Shown here one piece after another: positions 14,643-22,103 of a stretch of 54,573 nt of DNA. The translations under genes were made by a program, and so were the position numbers. Source of the DNA: a virus. The stretch lies in the IMG/VR virus record IMGVR_UViG_3300050821_004089, positions 1-54,573 of that record. One strand, 5' to 3'. The notes below the pieces were generated by a model. The model was not told the origin of the DNA, made no database searches, and saw only the letters and a program-made list of their open reading frames with translations. Position 1 is the stretch's first letter. The number at the start of each line of letters is the position of its first letter.

Positions 14643-15100
14643 TGCGCGTTGCGTTGCGAGAAATTGCAGCAAAACAGTCACGGACATTTAATGACCCGAA
14701 AGACAAAGTTCTTGTTGGCCCCAAACAGGCTTTGCTCGAAGCACTTGGCGATGTGTCATGGTACGAGCCATTTCATAATCTTGTTTTGATTGCTACTTAC
14801 GTTCCGCCCGAAACCAGCGCTGGTGGAATTATCATACCGGATAGGTCGCTGGCAGAGGCGCGATTTCAGGGCGTAGCTGGCTTGGTTCTACGTCGCGGTC
14901 CTGCCGCCTTTCGAGACGAAGGGCATGTTAAGTTTTATGGTGTTATGGTTGAAGAAGGCGATTGGATCGTCTATAAGCCGTCTGATGCCATGGAACAATT
15001 TGTTCGCAAGCAAGGTAGTGGAAGCGACGGCGTGTCGGTACGTCTGATCCAGGATATTCACATCAAGGGCCGCGTGCCCGACCCGGCGTTGATTTATTGA
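14642..15100 (+). CDS. GroES-like co-chaperonin
   Basis: 152 residues. The pattern follows the Cpn10 fold: VLIATYVPPETSAGGIIIPDRS resembles the GroES roof and mobile-loop side. RFQGVAGLVLRRGPAAF, VEEGDWIVYKPSDAMEQF and VRLIQDIHIKGRV match the conserved beta-barrel strands, as in GroES VKVGDIVIFND. GroES proteins cap GroEL and assist folding; some phages (T4 gp31 type) encode their own to fold capsid protein. Its place upstream of scaffold and capsid fits that. More AT-rich than its neighbours, as is the next gene. Confidence 0.75.
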   Translation: MRVALREIAAKQSRTFNDPKDKVLVGPKQALLEALGDVSWYEPFHNLVLIATYVPPETSAGGIIIPDRSLAEARFQGVAGLVLRRGPAAFRDEGHVKFYGVMVEEGDWIVYKPSDAMEQFVRKQGSGSDGVSVRLIQDIHIKGRVPDPALIY

Positions 15101-15107
15101 GGCATAT

Positions 15108-15545
15108 ATGAACATTGATCCGCAGGATTTTGGCGAACTCAAGCGGCTGCTTGATGGATTGCCTAATCAAGTAGATGGCTTGGCTGGCCCGGTATGTGAG
15201 ACAGGCGACAATTATATCGAGTTTTCCGAAAGGCAATTGACCCGACCGGATGATGAAAAAATAATTGAACGGAATGTTGTTAGGCGTTTTTGGCGAGGTC
15301 TATCTGTCTATCTCAACGAACGTAAGGGCCGTATTTATTGGCGCATGCGGCTTGAAACTGACGTTGAGGAATGGGCGGAAGTCATTAAATTCGACGACGA
15401 AGGTCCGGATCGTGATTTCTTGACGGATCGGCGCTGTTTTTTGGATAAGAATTGGCGAGTGGTCCAGGCTTATTGTCGGGTCTATCGTGCTCCATTGGCG
15501 GTTTCCCAACCACACCCGCTAGCCACTCCAGCAAGGGCTGCGTAA
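15108..15545 (+). CDS. Hypothetical protein
   Basis: 145 residues, acidic, with LKRLLDGLPNQVDGLAGPV, an aromatic basic stretch (VVRRFWRGLSVYLNERKGRIYWRMR) and an end (FLDKNWRVVQAYCRVYRAP). No family recognised. It follows the co-chaperonin by seven bases and shares its lower GC content. It may be transcribed with, and act beside, the co-chaperonin, but no motif shows how. Confidence 0.6.
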   Translation: MNIDPQDFGELKRLLDGLPNQVDGLAGPVCETGDNYIEFSERQLTRPDDEKIIERNVVRRFWRGLSVYLNERKGRIYWRMRLETDVEEWAEVIKFDDEGPDRDFLTDRRCFLDKNWRVVQAYCRVYRAPLAVSQPHPLATPARAA

Positions 15546-15549
15546 TACC

Positions 15550-16626
15550 ATGGCCGATGACGACACGGTAATCACGCTCGAACCGGAAGGTTCAACGCAA
15601 GACGCGACCGGTGGCAAGCCAAACGGCGCCGGTAAGGATGATGCCCTTGCCGACCTGCAAAGCCAATTCGAGGAAATCCAACGCGGCAAGCAGACGAGCG
15701 ATGCCGATGCCGCCACCGCGCGACAGCGTGAGGCGCAGGCACGGCAGGACGCCGAACGTGCCCGGCAGGATGCACAAGCCGCCCGTTCCGAAGCGGCCGA
15801 CACGCATCTCTCTGCCATCGAAACCTCGCTAACCGCGCAACAGGCCGCCCGCGATGCCGCTAAGAAATCCTATCGGACGGCGATGGAAGCGGGTAACTGG
15901 GACGATGCTTCCGAAGCGCAGGAACGGTTGACCACGGCCGTTGCTAATATTGCGCGATTGTCGGATGCCAAGGAACAAATAACCGCACGGCGCGAAACGG
16001 TTCAACGCACGGAGGCGGGCGATGATGCGCCTCGGGGTCGGCAAACTGATCCGGTCGAAGCGTTCCTCGCTACGCGAACACCAACGACGCAGACGTGGCT
16101 ACGCGCGCATTCGCCTCAGGCTCAAGCTGTGGGCCGCTATCTGGCGGGAGTGGCTTCGGCGGAAGAAAGTAAGATCGCGCGCAAGTTGATCGCCGCCGAT
16201 AATGACGCAGCCGCGGAAGGAATCGCGGTCGACACGCCAGAATATTTTGCCCATCTGGAAAAATTCACGGGTATTGCCAAAGCGGCGGCCGAGACGCAAC
16301 CCAATAAACAAAACGGCGGCGAACGGACAACCCAGGTTCGTTCTCACACACGGAGGCAGTCGGTGCCGGCAGTGCCCGTCAACGGCGGCGGTTCTCCCGC
16401 ATCGGGTGGATCGTCGGAACAAATTCAGGTTCGCTTGACCAAAGGCCAGGCGGAATCAGCCGAGGACGGCACCCACGTCTGGCTCAAGTCCGATCTGGCT
16501 GCTGGGCGGATCAAGGATGCTTCGATGGTCGGTAAACCCATTGGGGTTCGCGAGATGGCCCGGCGAGTGTACGAGATGGGCAAGGAACGGCCCGGCATCT
16601 TCGAGAACGGGAACGTGGATCAGTAG
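15550..16626 (+). CDS. Candidate scaffolding protein
   Basis: 358 residues, ATG 15550. Acidic N-terminus, then a long Ala/Gln/Arg coiled coil (residues ~35-135; ARQREAQARQDAERARQDAQ). A helical middle includes QTWLRAHSPQAQAVGRYLAG, followed by a Gly/Ser linker, then a compact C-terminus ending GIFENGNVDQ. Highly helical charged proteins in front of the capsid gene are usually scaffolds that template the prohead and are then lost. The C-terminal domain would bind capsid. Assigned by composition and position, not by family. Confidence 0.7.
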   Translation: MADDDTVITLEPEGSTQDATGGKPNGAGKDDALADLQSQFEEIQRGKQTSDADAATARQREAQARQDAERARQDAQAARSEAADTHLSAIETSLTAQQAARDAAKKSYRTAMEAGNWDDASEAQERLTTAVANIARLSDAKEQITARRETVQRTEAGDDAPRGRQTDPVEAFLATRTPTTQTWLRAHSPQAQAVGRYLAGVASAEESKIARKLIAADNDAAAEGIAVDTPEYFAHLEKFTGIAKAAAETQPNKQNGGERTTQVRSHTRRQSVPAVPVNGGGSPASGGSSEQIQVRLTKGQAESAEDGTHVWLKSDLAAGRIKDASMVGKPIGVREMARRVYEMGKERPGIFENGNVDQ

Positions 16627-16630
16627 TTTT

Positions 16631-17116
16631 ATGCCGTTGATCACTTCACGACGCGGATTTCTCGGCGGCTTACTTTCTGCCATTGCCGCGCCTGCGGTGG
16701 TGCGCGCCGATTTACTCATGCCGGTGCGCAGTATTGAGCGGTTCATTCTTGCGCCGTTTAATTTTGACAGTTTCGATTCTTTCATCCCGGCGGGCCAAGC
16801 GTATCAATGGGTTGCCAAGACAGTCCTGGGTGAACCTATGCCGGATTACCGAACGATGCAGGAAAACGGATGGCGTCCCGTGCCTGCTGATCGCTACAAC
16901 AAAGCTTTCGCTATTGCGGATAATGAAATCGAATACGGTGGATGTGTCCTGATGGAACGGCCTCAACGTCTCGTTCGTGCCGCATTAGACAATCAAACAG
17001 ACGCTGCGAATCGGCTAGTGTCAGATTGGGCCGAACAACAGCGGCGTTCAGGGTTTAAAGTCTCGATACGCAAGACGGGACATCCCGATATCTTCAAAAC
17101 GATGGATTGGAGTTGA
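16631..17116 (+). CDS. Twin-arginine-signal protein, paralog of the next gene
   Basis: 161 residues from ATG 16631. It starts with a textbook Tat signal: SRRGFLGG, hydrophobic LLSAIAAPAVV and a cleavage-like VRA before DLL. The body shares a block with the protein at 17119: YQWVAK...M..NGWRPVPADR...EYGGCVLMERPQ. That makes the two genes paralogs, one with an export signal and one without. The Tat system would export a folded protein to the periplasm, which is surprising in the head-gene cluster. The signal could be a targeting relic or a peripheral membrane anchor. Confidence 0.7.
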   Translation: MPLITSRRGFLGGLLSAIAAPAVVRADLLMPVRSIERFILAPFNFDSFDSFIPAGQAYQWVAKTVLGEPMPDYRTMQENGWRPVPADRYNKAFAIADNEIEYGGCVLMERPQRLVRAALDNQTDAANRLVSDWAEQQRRSGFKVSIRKTGHPDIFKTMDWS

Positions 17117-17118
17117 CC

Positions 17119-17802
17119 ATGGCCCCGCGCCCTGACCCACAGCCTTCCGCTCCGCGTATTCCGCCCGTGCAAGGGCAGATGCCGATCGATGACGATACCA
17201 CGGTGCAGCGCACCGGAGGCCGTGACGCGCGCCCCTCGCCGCGTTCCGATGCCGTCACCCACGAACCGCGCACCAATGCCCGCGGGGGGGTGGTGGTTAA
17301 AGGGCGCAACGGCGAAGTCCTCTCGCGCGGCAAGGCCGGCACGACCGATCCTTACGAAATCCCGGAGGACATCATTCCCAAGGGCTGGCGGTACCAGTGG
17401 AACACGGTTTCCGTCATTGGTAATGCCGAAGTCGCGCGCCGACATAATCTGACGATGTACGCCCAAGGCTGGCGGCCGGTGCCGGCGAATCGTCATCCCG
17501 GCATGTTCATGCCGCTCAATTACGAAGGCCCGATCGAGATCGAAGGCATGCGGCTCGAAGAACGACCGGAAGAACTCTGCGCAGAAGCTGAATACGAAGA
17601 CAAGGTTCGCGCTCTGACGCAAATGAAGGACCGCGACGAAGCCCTGATGGGTCGCAAGGCCAATCTGCAAGGATCAATGCACCAGGACTTGAAGCTTAAT
17701 CCCCGCGCCAACTACAAAGGACGCAAGACGCAACTATCGATCGATGAAACCTACGAGATCGCCCCGCCTAACTATCAGCCGGCGGACGATTCGCAGCCGT
17801 AA
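17119..17802 (+). CDS. Hypothetical virion-region protein, paralog without signal
   Basis: 227 residues from ATG 17119. The N-terminal ~85 residues are Pro/Arg/Thr-rich and disordered (PRPDPQPSAPRIPPVQGQMP). From about residue 88 a domain shared with the preceding protein begins: GWRYQWNTVSVIGN...YAQGWRPVPANRHPG...GMRLEERPEELC. A long charged helix follows (KVRALTQMKDRDEALMGRK). The shared block suggests duplication of one ancestral gene. It may bind capsid or DNA; nothing specific shows this. Confidence 0.65.
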   Translation: MAPRPDPQPSAPRIPPVQGQMPIDDDTTVQRTGGRDARPSPRSDAVTHEPRTNARGGVVVKGRNGEVLSRGKAGTTDPYEIPEDIIPKGWRYQWNTVSVIGNAEVARRHNLTMYAQGWRPVPANRHPGMFMPLNYEGPIEIEGMRLEERPEELCAEAEYEDKVRALTQMKDRDEALMGRKANLQGSMHQDLKLNPRANYKGRKTQLSIDETYEIAPPNYQPADDSQP

Positions 17803-17811
17803 CGAGTTAGC

Positions 17812-17893
17812 CCCGATCTTCCGCCTTTCCTCTGCTCCCCGTGGCCGGCGGGCAGAGAAACCACGCTCCCGATGAAGTGCGGGGAAGATCGGG
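17812..17893 (+). ncRNA. Putative structured RNA element
   Basis: In the 174-base gap before the methyltransferase gene, CCCGATCTTCC (17812-17822) pairs perfectly with GGAAGATCGGG (17883-17893). The enclosed 60 bases can form at least two smaller hairpins: TCTGC/GCAGA (17831-17835 with 17852-17856) and a CAC/GTG stem (about 17862-17879). A closing stem with internal branches is typical of structured leaders or small RNAs. No T-run follows the closing stem, so it is not a simple terminator. No gene of more than 20 codons is in the gap. Confidence 0.4.
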
Positions 17894-17976
17894 ATGCCAA
17901 AGGGAGAACTGGCCCGGAGGCATGGTGTGTCTAACCGCCAATCGGGAGAAGCCGGCCGCTTTATCTGATTCCTCAC

Positions 17977-18540
17977 ATGATAAACTTCCTCGAATATAAG
18001 ATCGCCCGCATCAACGAATTGATCAAGGAACCGCGTTGTCGCGATGCCTGTCCCGATGATCAGACGAATCGGGTTGAGGGATTGATTCATTTGATTTCCG
18101 ATTGCTCGGCGCAAAACGTATTGGAGATAGGCTCGCATCGGGGGATTTCCACCGAGACGTTTCTGTTGCTATGCCGTTCCGTAATTGCCGTCGATCCCTT
18201 GCAGGAGACGACGCATCTTTCAGCATCCGAATTCGTCATGCGCTGCGGTGGATATCCGAATTTGCAGTTACTCAAAGGGTGGAGTCCCGATATTCTCAAG
18301 GACATTCCGCCCGAGAAATTCGATCTGGTCTATCTCGATGCCGAGCATGACCTCGAAGCAGTCCGGCGTGACATCGTAGCGGGTTATCCTTTGGTCAAAC
18401 CGGGAGGTTATCTCGCCGGTCACGACCATTCAGAATATACGCAAGTGCCAAAAGCTGTGGATGAATTCATTGCGCAATACGGCGGGGAAGTTAAACTTTA
18501 TCGCGATTCGTCATGGGCGGTGAGAAAGGCTGACAAGTGA
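17977..18540 (+). CDS. SAM-dependent methyltransferase (Methyltransf_24-like)
   Basis: 187 residues. Motif I NVLEIGSHRGISTETFLL (about residues 47-64), a second acidic end VIAVDPLQE, and FDLVYLDAEHDLEAVRRDI with the invariant Asp of class I methyltransferases. VKPGGYLAGHDHSEY closes the core, characteristic of small-molecule O-methyltransferases in Methyltransf_24. Substrate probably a sugar or similar hydroxyl. It opens a four-enzyme cassette (to 21417) with a TylF-like methyltransferase and two glycosyltransferase-like proteins, coupled to the next by GTGA. Confidence 0.85.
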   Translation: MINFLEYKIARINELIKEPRCRDACPDDQTNRVEGLIHLISDCSAQNVLEIGSHRGISTETFLLLCRSVIAVDPLQETTHLSASEFVMRCGGYPNLQLLKGWSPDILKDIPPEKFDLVYLDAEHDLEAVRRDIVAGYPLVKPGGYLAGHDHSEYTQVPKAVDEFIAQYGGEVKLYRDSSWAVRKADK

Positions 18541-19244
18541 ACGAAGCTGCGACAAGCATCGTCTCATCCGATCCTTACGAGGGTTTCGCCGATTTCGATC
18601 CCATGCCGTTAATGCGGGCGGTGCAATACGTCGTCACCGCCGGGGTCGACGGTCACTTCGCCGAATTTGGTTCCTATCAGGGCCGCTCGGCGGAAGTTCT
18701 TGCGCGCGAACTCGCCCGTTGTTCCGTTCTCTACGATATCAACGAAAAGGCGAACACGTCGAGCGAGCGGCGTCTTTTTCTGTTTGAGGGGTTTGAAGGA
18801 TTCCCACAAGCGACCAATCCGGTTGATCTGGCAAGCCCGCACATCGCCCGTGGCATCTGGCCTCCGGGCGGGGCCAGGGGCGGCTCGCCCGAACAATTGA
18901 AAGAGCGTTGCGCCCGGCATCTGAGCGAAGATCGCATCGAAATATTTCCCGGCTGGTTCAAGGACACGGTGAAAACAATCCCGGAAGATGCCCGTTTTGC
19001 TCTGTTGCACGTGGATTGCGATCTATATCAGTCGACCATTGATGCGCTGGTGCCGATATTCGCACGCGGAATGATCACGGATGGTGCCACCATCCTGTTC
19101 GACGATTGGTACTGCAACAGCGGCTCGCCGGATTTCGGCCAGCAGCGGGCGTGGCGGGAGATTACCACGGCGTTCTATCGTTATCGTTACACCGACTATG
19201 GGGGTTATGGCGTTGTCGGTCGGCGGTTCATTGTGCATTGGTGA
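18537..19244 (+). CDS. TylF/MycF-like O-methyltransferase
   Basis: 235 residues, GTG start overlapping the previous stop. HFAEFGSYQGRSAEVLA is the SAM motif. RRLFLFEGFEGFPQ, FALLHVDCDLYQSTIDAL and TILFDDWYCN match the TylF/MycF macrocin O-methyltransferase family, in which Asp residues in HVDCDLY and the DDW bind metal and sugar hydroxyl. These enzymes methylate deoxysugars on glycans or antibiotics. Together with neighbouring glycosyltransferase-like genes this suggests capped glycans on the virion or on the host surface; the acceptor is not deducible. Confidence 0.85.
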   Translation: MNEAATSIVSSDPYEGFADFDPMPLMRAVQYVVTAGVDGHFAEFGSYQGRSAEVLARELARCSVLYDINEKANTSSERRLFLFEGFEGFPQATNPVDLASPHIARGIWPPGGARGGSPEQLKERCARHLSEDRIEIFPGWFKDTVKTIPEDARFALLHVDCDLYQSTIDALVPIFARGMITDGATILFDDWYCNSGSPDFGQQRAWREITTAFYRYRYTDYGGYGVVGRRFIVHW

Positions 19245-19247
19245 AAC

Positions 19248-19430
19248 ATGATTCTCAAACGACGCAGCGACGATGCGCGGAAGGCTTATTTCGAGGGCCT
19301 AAAATGGGGCCTCGAATTTGCCGCTAGAACGCTGGAACAAGCAAACGATGAAACGTCGCGCATGTGTCTCATTCAGGCGTTACGAGACATGAAAGACTCT
19401 CCGTTGGCGCAGGATTGCACAATATCATGA
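19248..19430 (+). CDS. Small helical protein
   Basis: 60 residues, three bases after the methyltransferase stop and overlapping the next start by four bases (ATGA). Two helices (RSDDARKAYFEGLKWGLEFAAR, read without break only approximately; TSRMCLIQALRDMKD). No family recognised. Lies inside the glycan-type cassette and may be a helper of it, but could also be unrelated. Confidence 0.55.
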   Translation: MILKRRSDDARKAYFEGLKWGLEFAARTLEQANDETSRMCLIQALRDMKDSPLAQDCTIS

Positions 19431-20365
19431 AACTCGTCATCAACCTCATCACCCGCAATCGTCCCGAAATACTAGCCCGGACGATCGAGACGACGCTGTC
19501 GAATATCACCTTGCCCGATACGGTCCTGATGGTGTCTGTCGACAATGATGATGAAGCCACCAAACAAAAGCTGCGCTGGTATAATGCGCCGCAAGTCAAG
19601 ATCGACATTCGTCCGCGCGAGGATACGACCGGAGCAAAATACAATCGCGCTTTGGAAGACAAGGATGCGGGAATCATTGTCAACCTATCTGACTACAACG
19701 CATTTACAGTCAAAGGGTTCGACGAAAAGATCGTCGAGGCGGCATCATTGTTTCCCGATGGTTACGGCCTCGTGGTCAATCATCTGCGCAATGCTTCTTT
19801 CCCCGATACGTTCGCGATGACGCGCAAACTCGCCGACAAGCTCGGCTATTACGCCCCGCCTTTGTTTACCTATTGGTTCTGGGACCATTGGGTATTCGAG
19901 TTGTGCCAGCGGATCGACCGGGTGTTCGTGGCCGATACGCGCGTCGAATACGATAAGCAGGGAAAGCCGCCGACGATGGGCTTGCGCGAACTAGGTTGGT
20001 GGACGACGTTCTTCGACTGCGCTTATCTGCATCGGCGCATGGTGGCGGATGCCATTGTCGATTCGGAGGAATTTGAGGAAGCGTCATGGCGCAAGAAACA
20101 AATCAAGGCGATGGCGCCGCATATCGAATATCGCTCGAAATGGATCAACGACAGCGTGCGCCAGCAGGCGCGTGATCTCGAATGGCAGGCGAGCCAAGGC
20201 GGTATCATCAAGCAAGATGACCGCTACATGCGCGCCAAAGGCCAAGCCACGGCGTTGGTGCCGGGGTTAATCGCCGGAATGCCGCCGGAAGAACAGCAGG
20301 CATGGGCGGCGCGATTGCTCCCGCCCGCGAACGTGGTGAATATACAGAGGGTGGGGGTGAGATAA
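19427..20365 (+). CDS. Glycosyltransferase-like protein (GT-A type)
   Basis: 312 residues from ATG 19427 (ATGA overlap); a longer frame from 19364 lies in the previous gene. The start LVINLITRNRPEILARTIET with TVLMVSVDNDDEATK and DKDAGIIVNLSDYNAF follows GT-A glycosyltransferases: beta-alpha-beta nucleotide-sugar fold, with DNDD in the place of the DxD metal site. WFWDHWVFELC is a typical acceptor-side segment. The C-terminal ~70 residues are helical and may mediate attachment. Assigned from the pattern; sugar and acceptor unknown. Confidence 0.6.
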   Translation: MKLVINLITRNRPEILARTIETTLSNITLPDTVLMVSVDNDDEATKQKLRWYNAPQVKIDIRPREDTTGAKYNRALEDKDAGIIVNLSDYNAFTVKGFDEKIVEAASLFPDGYGLVVNHLRNASFPDTFAMTRKLADKLGYYAPPLFTYWFWDHWVFELCQRIDRVFVADTRVEYDKQGKPPTMGLRELGWWTTFFDCAYLHRRMVADAIVDSEEFEEASWRKKQIKAMAPHIEYRSKWINDSVRQQARDLEWQASQGGIIKQDDRYMRAKGQATALVPGLIAGMPPEEQQAWAARLLPPANVVNIQRVGVR

Positions 20366-20578
20366 ATGTGCTGGCCCCATGACGTGGATATTTTAACACA
20401 ACGATGCCGGCGATGTGGGCGACCTGAGATTGTCTGTCTTCGCGAGGACGATGACCCATTAAAACGGGGAATTTGTTGGCTTCGCGCACAGGCAAATGCT
20501 GAAACCGATCCGAAACGCCGCGCTGTATTTATCGAGTCCCACAACGCTATCTTCTCTATGCACGAAGGTCGCTCTTAA
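20366..20578 (+). CDS. Small cysteine-containing protein
   Basis: 70 residues, beginning directly at the previous stop and overlapping the next start as TAATG. CWPHDVDILTQRCRRCGRPEIVC contains the spaced cysteines of a zinc knuckle (C...CxxC...C). The rest is a short helix with many charged residues (RAQANAETDPKRRAVF). Location inside the modification cassette; role unknown. Confidence 0.6.
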   Translation: MCWPHDVDILTQRCRRCGRPEIVCLREDDDPLKRGICWLRAQANAETDPKRRAVFIESHNAIFSMHEGRS

Positions 20579-21417
20579 TGTCCCACCGTGTCTATATGTT
20601 TGTTCCCGGCTACGGCCAGCACGTCACCGCGACGACTTTTCTCACATCGCACGCGGTCGGGCAATGCCTTGCCGCCAAAAGCATCGGCTTCGGAGTGTCG
20701 ACGCTTTCGTTTCCCGATATTGCCGAACTGCGCAACATGGCGCTCACCATCTGGTTCGACCGATTGACCGACATTTCGCATCTGCTGTTCGTCGATTCCG
20801 ACATGGGCTTCCCGCCCGAACTCGTGCTCGACATGCTGCTGTTCGATGAACCTCTGGTGGGTTCGATCTACCCGCAACGGCAGTTGCCGACCTCGTGGGC
20901 AGGATCGGGCACGGGGGATACGCTTGCGGAACGCCGCGGCGATTTCATGCGGGTCGAAGGTGTCGGCATGGGGTGTTGTCTCATTCGCCGCGATTGCGTG
21001 CTGCCGATGCTCACACGGTTCCCCGAACTGATCGACACGCGCCTCGATCTTCACCCCGCCAAAGGCATCATGCAGTCGGCAGGGGCCACCCGCATGCTGC
21101 GGTTATTCGACAAGATGGATATCCCCGAACGCGGAATCGTCTCGGAGGATTTATCCTTCTGCATTCGCCACAACATCTGCGGCGGCCAGACCTGGGCGGC
21201 GATCGGCCACAAGATTTCTCACGTCGGCCCCTACGACTACGGCCATCGTTATCTCGACATGACGGCGTACACGATTCAACAAGTGCCGCGTCTGATGCCG
21301 GCAAGCGAAGAAACACAGCCGAAGGCGCCGGCAGAGCTGGTTGAACCGCCGAAGCCGGATGTGGGGATCGTGGAACAAGTCACGGCCGACATTCAAAAGC
21401 TGGAAGCGGCGGAATGA
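20578..21417 (+). CDS. Glycosyltransferase-like protein with DxD motif
   Basis: 279 residues. FPDIAELRNMALTIWFDRLTD, then SHLLFVDSDMGFPPELVLDML, LVGSIYPQR and VEGVGMGCCLIRRD, then SEDLSFCIRH and GHKISHVGPYDYG. This is the GT-A arrangement seen in phage and bacterial glycosyltransferases: VDSDM is the DxD metal-binding site, SED the acceptor-side acidic motif and the later histidines complete the metal site. The C-terminal 40 residues are a Pro/Glu-rich tail. It closes the four-enzyme cassette and probably adds a sugar to virion or host-surface glycans. Confidence 0.7.
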   Translation: MSHRVYMFVPGYGQHVTATTFLTSHAVGQCLAAKSIGFGVSTLSFPDIAELRNMALTIWFDRLTDISHLLFVDSDMGFPPELVLDMLLFDEPLVGSIYPQRQLPTSWAGSGTGDTLAERRGDFMRVEGVGMGCCLIRRDCVLPMLTRFPELIDTRLDLHPAKGIMQSAGATRMLRLFDKMDIPERGIVSEDLSFCIRHNICGGQTWAAIGHKISHVGPYDYGHRYLDMTAYTIQQVPRLMPASEETQPKAPAELVEPPKPDVGIVEQVTADIQKLEAAE

Positions 21418-21614
21418 TCGCGATGGACGATATGCTTTGGCGGGCCGCCCAACTGTGGTGGGACGCTAAAGGCCGCAAGGCTGCCGCTGGCAAATCCTTA
21501 ACCAATCTCAAACATGTGGATAATCCTACGATCGGGTGCGATACCCCCGAAGAATGTGCTCTTGCACTCGCTGTGGCCGCGCGGCTTCGGCTTTTCTGGT
21601 TGGATTCCCCTTGA
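21414..21614 (+). CDS. Small hypothetical protein
   Basis: 66 residues, ATGA-coupled to the glycosyltransferase-like gene. DDMLWRAAQLWWDAKGRKAAA and CDTPEECALALAVAARLRLFWL give a short aromatic-helical protein, no family recognised. Its stop codon overlaps the first copy of the 18-bp repeat (21610-21627), which precedes a structured leader. Confidence 0.55.
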   Translation: MIAMDDMLWRAAQLWWDAKGRKAAAGKSLTNLKHVDNPTIGCDTPEECALALAVAARLRLFWLDSP

Positions 21615-21627
21615 CACGAATCACTTG
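21610..21627 (+). repeat. 18-bp repeat with TTGACA, copy 1
   Basis: CTTGACACGAATCACTTG. Identical copy at 22099-22116; related shorter forms at 9605-9618 (CTTGACCGAATCAC) and 45144-45160 (TTGAGCGCGAATCACTT). In all four cases it overlaps or immediately follows the stop of a gene and precedes a structural gene or leader. TTGACA could be a -35 box, but the -10 region is weak here. Confidence 0.5.
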
Positions 21628-21640
21628 CGCACATTCCCTT

Positions 21641-21722
21641 TGACGAAATGGGGTAGTGGGTCAATCATAGCGATTGACCCGCCACAATTGAAACTGACCC
21701 AGTACCCGAAATGGAGTCTTTC
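21641..21722 (+). promoter_or_regulatory. Leader with two mutually exclusive hairpins
   Basis: Upstream of the gene at 21723. GGGTCAATC (21658-21666) pairs perfectly with GATTGACCC (21672-21680). Alternatively GGGTAGTGGGTCA (21651-21663) pairs with TGACCCAGTACCC (21695-21707) with one mismatch. Both folds use 21658-21663, so they exclude each other. This resembles an attenuator or a translation switch; it ends next to the ribosome site TGGAG. No T-run is present, so translation rather than termination is the more likely target. Confidence 0.4.
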
Positions 21723-22103
21723 ATGAGCGATCCCAAAAGCGGAACCATCGTGTTCGTGTATCCTGACGGCAACGACGACCCGGAAAAATGCTATCCCGCC
21801 ATCGTCATGGGATCGCATGAAGGCGAGAAGGCGGTTGCCGAGAAGCCGGCTGTTGCCAAAACCAAAACGGCCGAAGCGACCGCTGCCACTCCCGCGACCC
21901 CGGCAACCCCATCCACCGTCGACCTCATCGTGCTTGGCGCATGGCATGGATCGCCGGTAGTCGAACGGCTGGGCGTTCCTTTGCTCGACAAATGGGACGC
22001 CGAAACCGTCCGTCCGTTCGCGCTTGCCGCTCCATACGAAAAACCGGAACCCAAAGCCGACGAACCGGCCGAGGTCGAGCCCGAACTTGCGGAAACCGCT
22101 TGA
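21723..22103 (+). CDS. Hypothetical Ala/Pro-rich protein before the capsid genes
   Basis: 126 residues from ATG 21723 with TGGAG seven bases upstream; ATG 21711 is an alternative. N-terminal domain (GTIVFVYPDGNDDPEKCYPAI) and C-terminal domain (TVDLIVLGAWHGSPVVERLG) are joined by a low-complexity linker rich in Ala, Lys, Thr and Pro (residues ~45-65). The last ~20 residues are Glu/Pro-rich. Possibly a capsid-associated protein; family not recognised. Its stop overlaps copy 2 of the 18-bp repeat. Confidence 0.6.
   Translation: MSDPKSGTIVFVYPDGNDDPEKCYPAIVMGSHEGEKAVAEKPAVAKTKTAEATAATPATPATPSTVDLIVLGAWHGSPVVERLGVPLLDKWDAETVRPFALAAPYEKPEPKADEPAEVEPELAETA

Noticed and set aside
19003-19018. Partial parS-like sequence TGTTGCACGTGGATTG
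   Set aside because: Matches the consensus only in the first half, lies in the TylF-like coding region and is expected by chance.
21515-21523. TGTGGATAA, a perfect DnaA-box reverse complement
   Set aside because: A single 9-mer is expected about once in a sequence of this size, it lies in a coding gene and has no neighbouring boxes, so I do not call an origin.
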